Shown piece after piece: positions 1-6,068 of a stretch of 13,701 bases of DNA. The stretch covers positions 1-13,701 of the forward strand of contig JBHEOL010000123.1 of assembly GCA_046261635.1 (NCBI GenBank), given 5' to 3'. This DNA comes from JBHEPS01 sp046261635 (GTDB lineage: Bacteria > Acidobacteriota > Thermoanaerobaculia > Gp7-AA8). Both the position numbers and the translations under genes were made by a program. Numbering within the stretch: the first letter of the stretch is position 1; the number at the start of each line of letters is the position of its first letter. The notes under the pieces are model-generated. The model was not told where the DNA came from. It saw only the letters and a list, made by a program, of their open reading frames with translations, and did no database searches.

Positions 1-183
1 CTGGACACGGGCGTTCATCACCTCGAGCCGGTCGAGCAGCTCGTTGAGCAGGATCTGCATTTCGGAGATGCGCGGATCCGGAGCGGGCGCGGACGAGGTC
101 TCTACGGGCATCGGCTGCGGCGCGGGCGCTCCTCCGCAGGCGGCGAGCATCATCACGAGCAGCAGGCCGACCGCCGCTCTCAC
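1..183 (-). CDS. Coiled-coil lipoprotein, 5' part only (YbgF/CpoB-like?)
   Basis: Only the first 61 codons are inside the window; the gene runs off the left edge. Translation from a GTG at 183-181 gives a short hydrophobic signal sequence ending in the lipobox L-A-A-C, with the acylated Cys at residue 16. A Pro/Ala/Ser-rich linker follows (about 17-37), then from about residue 39 a helix with Leu/Ile/Met at heptad-like spacing (ISEMQILLNELLDRLEVMN), which looks like the start of a coiled coil. The GTG overlaps the bamD stop as GTGA, so it should be translationally coupled to bamD. Lipobox plus N-terminal coiled coil recalls YbgF/CpoB, the periplasmic TPR protein that links Tol-Pal to peptidoglycan synthesis, but the TPR part would lie outside the window. 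The lipoprotein call is firm; the family call is a guess. Confidence 0.75.
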   Translation of the reverse strand, partial: MRAAVGLLLVMMLAACGGAPAPQPMPVETSSAPAPDPRISEMQILLNELLDRLEVMNARVQ

Positions 184-983
184 GCGTCGAGGTCCTTCAG
201 GCGACCCTGGGCGTCGCCCGCCCATCCGCTGTCTGGAAATTCGGCAATCACCCTCTCGTAGTAGAGCCGGGCCTCACCGAGTCTTCCGAGTCCCTCGAGA
301 GCTCGTCCGAGGTCGAAGAAGACCTTCGGCCGCTGTTCGTAGGAGGGATAGGTCTCGACGAGATAATTGAGCCTTCCAAGCGCCGCCCGGGGGTTTCCCC
401 TCCGGAGATAGAACTCGGCAACGGCATGGTCGGCGCGAGCGAGGCGGTTTCTGGCCTCCTGCATCCGCGCTTCAGCCTCCGGCCGGAGCGGGCTGTTGGG
501 ATAGGCGGCGATCATCTCCTCGAGCTTGGTGATCGCCTCGCGTGTTCTGGTCTGATCGCGCTCGGGGCCTTCCATCTGCTTGAACGAGACCATGGCGATC
601 TGCAGCATGGCGTAGTCCGCGCTCTCGCTGGCTGGATACCGGTTCACGAAGTCGCGGTACTTGTACTGGGCCTCGATCAGGTTGATCGGATCGCCCTGCA
701 TAAAATACGTGTCGGCAACGCGGAGGAGTCCGCGCCGGCCGAGGGGGTCGTTCGGGTAGTACTCGTAAACGTGCGCGTAGAACTTTCGCGCCCGGCTCCA
801 TTTCTCCTGCGCGTAGAATTCGTCCGCGCGCTCGAAGATCTGCTCTTTCGTCAGGTTGGCGAGCTCGGGATCGAGCTCCGGCTGCAGAGCCGAACGCGAC
901 GTCGAACACCCGGTGAGTAGCGTCAGAATGGCGAGCGCGAATGCGGCCGCAATGAATCGTAACTTCAAGGCTTTCCCCCTCAT
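180..983 (-). CDS. bamD: Outer membrane assembly lipoprotein BamD-like (TPR)
   Basis: A 267-residue protein, close to the usual BamD length. It has a signal peptide with a clear lipobox (L-L-T-G-C, Cys26), so it should be anchored in the outer membrane facing the periplasm. The rest is TPR-type helical repeats: about 44-78, 82-117, 120-163, 182-215 and 218-255, with the recurring 'YP' turns of the YfiO/BamD family (YPND, YPAS, YPNS, YPSY, FPDS) and the family-like DQTRT stretch at 143-147. BamD binds BamA and helps insert beta-barrel proteins. The ATG overlaps the rpe stop (ATGA, 983-980), and its own stop overlaps the next lipoprotein start (GTGA). No Shine-Dalgarno is seen before the ATG, so initiation probably depends on coupling. 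A general TPR lipoprotein is the alternative. Confidence 0.85.
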   Translation of the reverse strand: MRGKALKLRFIAAAFALAILTLLTGCSTSRSALQPELDPELANLTKEQIFERADEFYAQEKWSRARKFYAHVYEYYPNDPLGRRGLLRVADTYFMQGDPINLIEAQYKYRDFVNRYPASESADYAMLQIAMVSFKQMEGPERDQTRTREAITKLEEMIAAYPNSPLRPEAEARMQEARNRLARADHAVAEFYLRRGNPRAALGRLNYLVETYPSYEQRPKVFFDLGRALEGLGRLGEARLYYERVIAEFPDSGWAGDAQGRLKDLDA

Positions 984-1648
984 ACGGATCTGGTCACTGC
1001 CGCCTGGCGGATCTCTTCGATGGCCGCCGCGGGATCGGGACGGCCGAACACCGCCGAGCCTGCGACGAGGATCGAGGCACCGGCCCTCACGACTTCTCCC
1101 GCCGTCTTCGGATCGATGCCGCCATCCACCTCGATCGCCACCCTTCCGCCCCGCTCCAGGATCATCTCACGGAGTTTCACGATCTTGTGAACGACGCCGC
1201 GGATGAATTTCTGCCCGCTGAACCCAGGATTCACCGTCATGACCAGAATGTAGTCGCAATCATCCAGCGCGGCGCTGAGCGATTCGGCGGGTGTCGCCGG
1301 ATTGATCGCGATCCCGGCCTTCGCACCTCCGCTGCGGATCTGCTCGAGCGTGCGGTTCAGATGGGGGTCGGCCTCGACGTGGACCGAGATCATGTTCGCC
1401 CCCGCCTCGAGAAAAGCGTCGATGGACCGCTGCGGGTTCTCGATCATCAGGTGGCAATCGAGCGGGAGGGCCGTCGCTTTCCGGAGCGACCGTACGACGG
1501 GCGCCCCGATCGTCAGGTTCGGGACGAAATGCCCGTCCATGACGTCGACGTGAACGATGTCACCGCCTCCCCGCTCGATCATCGCCAGCGCATCGGCCAG
1601 CCGGGCGAAATCGGCGGAGAGGATGGAAGGCGCGATCTGAACCTTCAT
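980..1648 (-). CDS. rpe: Ribulose-phosphate 3-epimerase
   Basis: Interconverts D-ribulose 5-phosphate and D-xylulose 5-phosphate in the pentose phosphate pathway (cytosol). The 222-residue protein is full length for the family. It opens with APSILSADF (6-14) and carries the expected metal/catalytic residues: His33 and Asp35 in HVDVMDGHFVPN, His66 in DCHLMI, and Asp175 in VDGGI. The flexible loop motif VNPGFSGQ is at 139-146. The start at 1648 is chosen because the family N terminus begins there and a perfect AGGAGG lies 6 nt upstream. The frame stays open further upstream, but that part is the shadow of the PASTA gene. It overlaps PASTA upstream and bamD downstream by 4 bp each. Confidence 0.96.
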   Translation of the reverse strand: MKVQIAPSILSADFARLADALAMIERGGGDIVHVDVMDGHFVPNLTIGAPVVRSLRKATALPLDCHLMIENPQRSIDAFLEAGANMISVHVEADPHLNRTLEQIRSGGAKAGIAINPATPAESLSAALDDCDYILVMTVNPGFSGQKFIRGVVHKIVKLREMILERGGRVAIEVDGGIDPKTAGEVVRAGASILVAGSAVFGRPDPAAAIEEIRQAAVTRSV

Positions 1649-2445
1649 GGAGTGCCTCCTGGCGGAAATAGCGAAGGATTGGGTGCCGGCTCGAGCGGCC
1701 TCTCCGCGGGTTCGGAGCGCGCGCTCTCCTGCCTGCTCACCACGAGCGAGATGGGATCGCGGGAGGAAACCGGCGACCCCGGAAGGGGAAATTGCCGGAT
1801 GATCGTCCCTTCGGAGATTCCGGGGTAAGGCTCGAACCGGACCTGGGCCACGCGGAGCCCGCGAACCTCGAGAGCGGCCCGGATCGGCTCCAGAGGCTGG
1901 TCGATCACATCGGGCATCACCCACCGGACGGGCGGCAGCTCGACCCCGGCCAGCAGCGAGACCGGCATCTCGGCCGCGACCACGCTTCCGACCGGGGGAT
2001 GGGTCGCCAGGACGCCGGGGGGGCCGGCCCGGGGGAGATCCGCAACGGGACCCGGGGTGAGGCCGAGCTGGCCGGACTGGAGCCGGGCTGCGCGCGCGGT
2101 CTGGCCGGTCACGTCGGGGACGCGGAGAATCAGGGGACCGAGGCTGGGAGCAACGATGATTCTCGTGCCCCGCTTGACCAGCTGCCCCGGACGCTGGTTC
2201 TGCCACACCACGCCACCACGAGGAACTTCGTCGGAATGGCGCTCACGCGACTGGTCGACCTCGAGCAGCAGGCCCGAATCGGAGCTGATCGCACGGGCAT
2301 CCGTCAGCGGCTGGCCGACGAGCGCCGGGGTCGCGATGGATCTCCCGCGAACGAAGTACTTGAACCAGAAGTACGAGCTCAGGCCGAAGAACACGGCGAG
2401 AAGCCCCACGAATACGAGATTGTTCAGGCAGCCGCGCGCTCTCAT
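1645..2445 (-). CDS. Membrane-anchored PASTA-domain protein without kinase
   Basis: A 266-residue protein with a short N-terminal cytoplasmic tail, one transmembrane segment (about 9-30) and an extracytoplasmic region of three PASTA-like repeats: about 36-100 (contains WQNQRPGQLVKRGT), 107-168 (VPDVTGQT ... HPPVGSVV) and 176-237 (MPDVIDQPL ... QFPLPGSPV). A Pro/Glu-rich tail follows. Each repeat shows the PASTA pattern of a (V)PDV-like start, a central helix and a QxPxPG-like turn before the last strand. PASTA domains bind peptidoglycan or muropeptides, usually as sensors on Ser/Thr kinases or penicillin-binding proteins; neither domain is present here. The ATG overlaps the lon stop and the stop overlaps the rpe start, both as ATGA. 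A structural or adaptor role at the cell wall is inference. Confidence 0.85.
   Translation of the reverse strand: MRARGCLNNLVFVGLLAVFFGLSSYFWFKYFVRGRSIATPALVGQPLTDARAISSDSGLLLEVDQSRERHSDEVPRGGVVWQNQRPGQLVKRGTRIIVAPSLGPLILRVPDVTGQTARAARLQSGQLGLTPGPVADLPRAGPPGVLATHPPVGSVVAAEMPVSLLAGVELPPVRWVMPDVIDQPLEPIRAALEVRGLRVAQVRFEPYPGISEGTIIRQFPLPGSPVSSRDPISLVVSRQESARSEPAERPLEPAPNPSLFPPGGTP
1655..1660 (-). promoter_or_regulatory. Shine-Dalgarno of rpe
   Basis: Perfect AGGAGG on the minus strand with 6 nt before the ATG at 1648. It lies inside the last codons of the PASTA gene. It fixes the rpe start and gives this internal cistron its own strong ribosome entry besides coupling by the ATGA overlap. Confidence 0.85.
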
Positions 2446-4898
2446 CTACCCTCGGGTCGCTCAGTGCGATGGCGGTCGGCCTCGTACTCGGACTGGTCGT
2501 ATTTTCGCTGGCTGCTGCGGACCACGTAAAGAGGAATCAGCGCTTCCCTCCAGACGTCTTCGACACGTTCGGCGAAAACGAACTCCAGTCCCTCTCTCAG
2601 TTCCTCCGGGACTTCGGCGAGGTCGCGCCGGTTCCCGGCTGGCAGGACGACTTTCCGAATCATCGCGCGCTGCGCTGCCAGGATCTTCTCCTTGATCCCG
2701 CCCACCGAGAGGACCTTTCCGCGGAGAGTGATCTCTCCCGACATGGCGACGTCGTGACGGACGGGCTTCTCCCCCATGACGGAGGCGATCGTCGTCGCGA
2801 TCGCGACTCCGGCAGAAGGGCCGTCTTTCGGGATGGCGCCGGCAGGAAAGTGGATGTGCACGTCGTGCTCGGCGAACATGCGGTCGGTGATCTCGAGCTC
2901 GCGGGCCTTCGACCGCACGTACGAGTACGCGGCCGAGACGCTCTCTCTCATCACGTCGCCGAGCTGACCGGTCACGATCGTACGTCCCGTCCCCGGCATC
3001 CGGCTCGCCTCGATGAACATGATCTCCCCTCCGCTCGAAGTCCAGGCGAGGCCCGTCGCGACTCCGATCTCCGGCTCCCGCTCCGCGAACTCGTGCTCGT
3101 ACGGAGGGTTGCCGAGATACGGCTCGACCTGGTCTTTCGCGACATGAAACTCGCCCACACCGTCCGTGGCGATTTTCCGCGCGATCTTCCGGATCACCCC
3201 CGCGAGCTTCCGCTCCAGGTTGCGGACGCCCGCTTCCGCCGTGTGTTCCCGAATGATCGAGAGAATGGCGTCGTCGTCGAACGTGATCGGCTGACCTTCC
3301 ACGCCGTGAGAGCTGAGCAGCTCGGGGAGCAGATGCTTCTTCGCAATCACCAGCTTTTCCCTCTCGGTGTATCCGGAGAGCCGGATGACCTCCATCCGGT
3401 CGCGCAGGGGGCCCGGGATCCACTCGAGAACGTTCGCGGTCGCGATGAACAGCGTGTGCGACAGATCGAACGGGATCTCGAGATAGCGATCGACGAACGT
3501 CGAATTCTGCTTCGGGTCGAGGACCTCGAGAAGCGCCGCAGCCGGATCGCCGCGGAAGTCTTTTCCGATCTTGTCGATCTCGTCGATCATGATCAGCGGG
3601 TTCTTCACGCCGGCCTGCAGGTAGGCCTGGATGACGCGGCCGGGCATCGCTCCGACGTAGGTTTTGCGGTGCCCCCGGATCTCGGATTCGTCCGTCACGC
3701 CACCCACCGACATCCGGACGAACTTCCGGCCGATGGCATCGGCGATTGCTTCGCCCAGAGAGGACTTGCCGGTTCCGGGAGGGCCTGCGAAACAGAGGAT
3801 CGGTCCCTTGAGCTCTCCCTTGAGCTTGAGAACCGCGAGAAACTCCAGCACACGCTCCTTGATCTTGTCGAGGCCGTGGTGCTTCTCGTCGAGGATCTGC
3901 TCGGCCCTGGCGAGATCGAGCTCGTCGTCGGTCTTCACCTCCCACGGCAGCTGGAAGACCGTGTCGAGGTGTCCCTTGATCACGGCATAGTCGGTGGACG
4001 AGGGAGAGAGAATCAACAGCCGGGAGACTTCGCGGCGGAGTTGCTCCTTCGAGTCGTCCGGGAGCGGAAGCGCTTCGACCCGGTCGCGGTAGGTGTCGGC
4101 CTCGCGATCCGACGGTGTCGATTCGCCGAGCTCGTCCTGGATCACCCGGAGCTGCTCGCGCAGGTAGTTCTCGCGCTCCCGCCGGTTGATCGAGGTCTGG
4201 ATCTGCCGCTTCAGCTCCATGCTCACCGAGGCTTTTCCAAGCTCTCTCTGGAGGAGCTGGACCATCCGCTCGAGGCGCTCCCCGGGATGAACCGTTTCGA
4301 GGAGCTCCTGCTTTTCCTCGAGAGGGAGCGTCAGGTAGGTGGACATGAGGTCGGCGAACAGATCAGGCCCGTCCTGCATGTTCATCCGGAGGACGTTGAG
4401 CACCTCGCCCGAGTAGCGGGAATCGTCCTCGATCAGTCTCTCGAAAAGGGACATGGCCCGTTCGACGAGCAACTGCAGCTTCTCGCCCTTCGCCACAGGA
4501 ATCGGCGCGATCTCTCGCACGCTGGCCTCGAAGTGGGGCTCGGTGCGGAGGTACTGCACCATTTCGATCCGCTGCCTTCCCTGAAGGAAGAGCTGGTAGC
4601 GGTCCTTCGAGAGCGGCAGCCGCTGCACGATGGCCGCGAGCACCCCGATGCGGGAAAGATCCTCCGCTCGCGGGTTGTCCTTGTCGCCGCCGATCTGACA
4701 GACCGCCGCAACCAGGTTCTGATCCTCGGGAAGACTCTGAAGGAGACGAACGTTGCGCTCGATGCCGACCTGGAGCGAAAGGACCCCGCCGGGAAACAGG
4801 ACCGACGAAACCAGGGGGATCACGGGTAGTCGGCTCGGAACGTCATCCGCGAGCCAGTCATCGAGCGTTGGATCTTTCGTTCTGTTTCTGGTGGCCAT
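2442..4898 (-). CDS. lon: ATP-dependent protease Lon (La)
   Basis: Cytosolic AAA+ serine protease that degrades misfolded and regulatory proteins. The 818-residue length is typical of LonA. The N-terminal substrate-binding domain begins with LPVIPLVSSVLFPG (24-37). A coiled-coil linker (about 205-260) carries SINRRERENYLREQL. The ATPase has Walker A GPPGTGKS (372-379; many Lon proteins have GPPGVGKT), Walker B LIMIDEID (435-442), sensor-1 TAN (487-489) and GVRNLER (557-563, sensor-2 region). The protease domain carries Ser695 in GPSAG and Lys738, 43 residues later, the spacing of the E. coli S679/K722 dyad. A hydrophilic tail of about 25 residues ends the protein. It is first in a five-gene overlapping operon; its ATG has only a weak GGA upstream. 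Nothing suggests inactivation. Confidence 0.97.
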   Translation of the reverse strand: MATRNRTKDPTLDDWLADDVPSRLPVIPLVSSVLFPGGVLSLQVGIERNVRLLQSLPEDQNLVAAVCQIGGDKDNPRAEDLSRIGVLAAIVQRLPLSKDRYQLFLQGRQRIEMVQYLRTEPHFEASVREIAPIPVAKGEKLQLLVERAMSLFERLIEDDSRYSGEVLNVLRMNMQDGPDLFADLMSTYLTLPLEEKQELLETVHPGERLERMVQLLQRELGKASVSMELKRQIQTSINRRERENYLREQLRVIQDELGESTPSDREADTYRDRVEALPLPDDSKEQLRREVSRLLILSPSSTDYAVIKGHLDTVFQLPWEVKTDDELDLARAEQILDEKHHGLDKIKERVLEFLAVLKLKGELKGPILCFAGPPGTGKSSLGEAIADAIGRKFVRMSVGGVTDESEIRGHRKTYVGAMPGRVIQAYLQAGVKNPLIMIDEIDKIGKDFRGDPAAALLEVLDPKQNSTFVDRYLEIPFDLSHTLFIATANVLEWIPGPLRDRMEVIRLSGYTEREKLVIAKKHLLPELLSSHGVEGQPITFDDDAILSIIREHTAEAGVRNLERKLAGVIRKIARKIATDGVGEFHVAKDQVEPYLGNPPYEHEFAEREPEIGVATGLAWTSSGGEIMFIEASRMPGTGRTIVTGQLGDVMRESVSAAYSYVRSKARELEITDRMFAEHDVHIHFPAGAIPKDGPSAGVAIATTIASVMGEKPVRHDVAMSGEITLRGKVLSVGGIKEKILAAQRAMIRKVVLPAGNRRDLAEVPEELREGLEFVFAERVEDVWREALIPLYVVRSSQRKYDQSEYEADRHRTERPEGR

Positions 4899-4945
4899 GG
4901 AGTTCCGTGTAGCTGCTCTATCCTGTTCGGGTGTCCGGCACGGTT

Positions 4946-4951
4946 ATTGTA
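4946..4951 (-). promoter_or_regulatory. Candidate -10 in the lon/PHP divergent spacer
   Basis: The 108-bp spacer 4899-5006 lies between the divergent lon and PHP genes and must hold promoters for both. The minus strand reads TACAAT at 4951-4946 (5 of 6 to TATAAT), about 48 bp before the lon ATG; no good -35 is seen at 17 bp. The same bases read TATTGT on the plus strand (4945-4950), a poorer -10. They sit inside a small inverted repeat, CGGTT-8 nt-AACCG (4941-4958). No CIRCE heat-shock element is visible. Confidence 0.35.
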
Positions 4952-5006
4952 GAAACCGGCAACCGCTCGCGCCAGTCTCAAACCTGGAAAGGTCACTGCA
5001 AGATCG

Positions 5007-6020
5007 ATGAAAGAGCCAATCGAGGAAGCCGTCGCCGATTTCGTCGATCACGAAGTCGTTGATGATCCCGCTTCGAAAAAGGTCGATCTTCACGTCCACA
5101 GCCGATTCTCGGTCTTCAAGTACTTTCGCCGCGCCAACACGCGGGACTGCTACAACCCACCCGAGGAGGTCTATCGCCTCGCCAAGGAGCGTGGGATGAC
5201 GTACGTGACCCTCTCGGATCACGACTCCATCGACGGCGCCCTGTTTCTGCTCAACAAATATCCCGATCTGGACGATTTCTTCATCTCCGAGGAGGTCGAG
5301 ACCTACTTTCCGGAGACCGGCCAGCGCGTCCACATCGGTGTTTACGACCTCAACGAGGAGCAGCATCGCGAAATCCAGCGACTGCGCAGAGACATCCGCG
5401 AGCTCGTACCTTACCTCAAATCGCAAGACCTCATCTTCGCGGTCAATCATCTCTTTCAGAACTATCGGATGAAAAATGTCGCGTCCCGCTACATCGGCGA
5501 GATGATCGAGATGTTCGACGTCTACGAGGTGATGAACGGCGCGATGGCCTCGGTCCACAACCGCATGGTCCAGCAGCTCGTGAAGGCCGTCCGCAGCACC
5601 GGGCGGTCGATCTCGATGGTGGGCGGCTCCGACGCGCATACGCTCAAGCACGTCGCGAAGGTCTACACCGTTTCCCAGGCCTCCTCCATGCGTGAGTTCC
5701 TCGAGAACGTGCGCTCCGGGCGATGTTTCGCCTGGGGCGAGGAAATGCGGTTCCGCGATCTGGTCAGCGACATCTATGTCCTCATCCTCGCCTACTACCG
5801 CGAGACCGGGAACGATCTGAGGTCGGCCGACTACACGGGGACCGACAAGACCATCCAGATCGTCGGCCGCCTCGCGGGCATCCCGACGTCGATCTCGGGC
5901 CTCCCCGCCGCGATCACCTCACTCAACTACATCAAGCAGATCATCGTCTCCAAGGGAATCGAGATCCGGTTCTCGCGGCTCGTGGAAGAGATCGGCCTTC
6001 ACCGGGAAGACCGCCCCTGA
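5007..6020 (+). CDS. PHP-domain metal-dependent phosphoesterase
   Basis: A 337-residue predicted cytosolic protein of the polymerase-and-histidinol-phosphatase (PHP) superfamily. Metal-site motifs appear in order: DLHVHS (His29, His31), SDHDSIDG (Asp71, His72, Asp73), Glu96 in EEVE, His109 in VHIGV, NH (Asn147-His148), EVMNG (174-178) and GGSDAH (Asp209, His211). All metal-binding positions expected for a working hydrolase are present. Beyond the last motif are about 125 further residues with a hydrophobic helix (about 252-262, DIYVLILAYY) and no domain I recognise. The substrate cannot be told: relatives hydrolyse histidinol phosphate, nucleoside phosphates or sugar phosphates. There is no DNA-polymerase or HisK context. 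The ATG has only a distant GGAAAGG (4986-4992, 14 nt upstream), so the start is moderately certain; no other Met precedes the HxH motif. Confidence 0.85.
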   Translation: MKEPIEEAVADFVDHEVVDDPASKKVDLHVHSRFSVFKYFRRANTRDCYNPPEEVYRLAKERGMTYVTLSDHDSIDGALFLLNKYPDLDDFFISEEVETYFPETGQRVHIGVYDLNEEQHREIQRLRRDIRELVPYLKSQDLIFAVNHLFQNYRMKNVASRYIGEMIEMFDVYEVMNGAMASVHNRMVQQLVKAVRSTGRSISMVGGSDAHTLKHVAKVYTVSQASSMREFLENVRSGRCFAWGEEMRFRDLVSDIYVLILAYYRETGNDLRSADYTGTDKTIQIVGRLAGIPTSISGLPAAITSLNYIKQIIVSKGIEIRFSRLVEEIGLHREDRP

Positions 6021-6035
6021 AGCCAGTCGTGATCC

Positions 6036-6047
6036 GGGGGGGGGGGG
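6036..6047 (+). repeat. Homopolymer of 12 G
   Basis: An uninterrupted run of 12 G in the 48-bp gap between the convergent PHP gene (stop at 6018-6020) and the barrel gene (stop at 6071-6069). It lies outside both reading frames as called. Its 3' end (GGGGCG) could pair with CGCCCC at 6012-6017 at the end of the PHP gene. It could be a real slippage-prone tract or a sequencing artefact. The rest of the gap shows no terminator. Confidence 0.9.
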
Positions 6048-6068
6048 CGAAGACCGTCCACCCGCAGA

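Noticed and set aside
1649..2206. N-terminal extension of rpe upstream of 1648
   Set aside because: The family N terminus and a perfect AGGAGG mark 1648; the added part is an Arg/Pro-rich shadow of the PASTA gene.
3700..3790. Possible defect in the Lon Walker A (GTGKSS instead of GVGKTS)
   Set aside because: GK[ST] is the accepted P-loop pattern, so Ser in place of Thr should keep ATP binding.
2461..3945. Second minus-strand frame of 494 codons inside lon
   Set aside because: Out-of-frame shadow of Lon with an Arg-rich composition and no motif.
2469..4829. Plus-strand frame of 786 codons opposite lon
   Set aside because: It lies wholly antisense to an intact Lon with all catalytic motifs. 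The product is Arg/Asp/Leu-rich with no domain; long antisense frames are usual in GC-rich genes.
4944..5651. Minus-strand frame of 235 codons opposite the PHP gene
   Set aside because: Antisense to intact PHP metal motifs; product rich in Asp/Val/His, as expected from reverse complement of the same codons.
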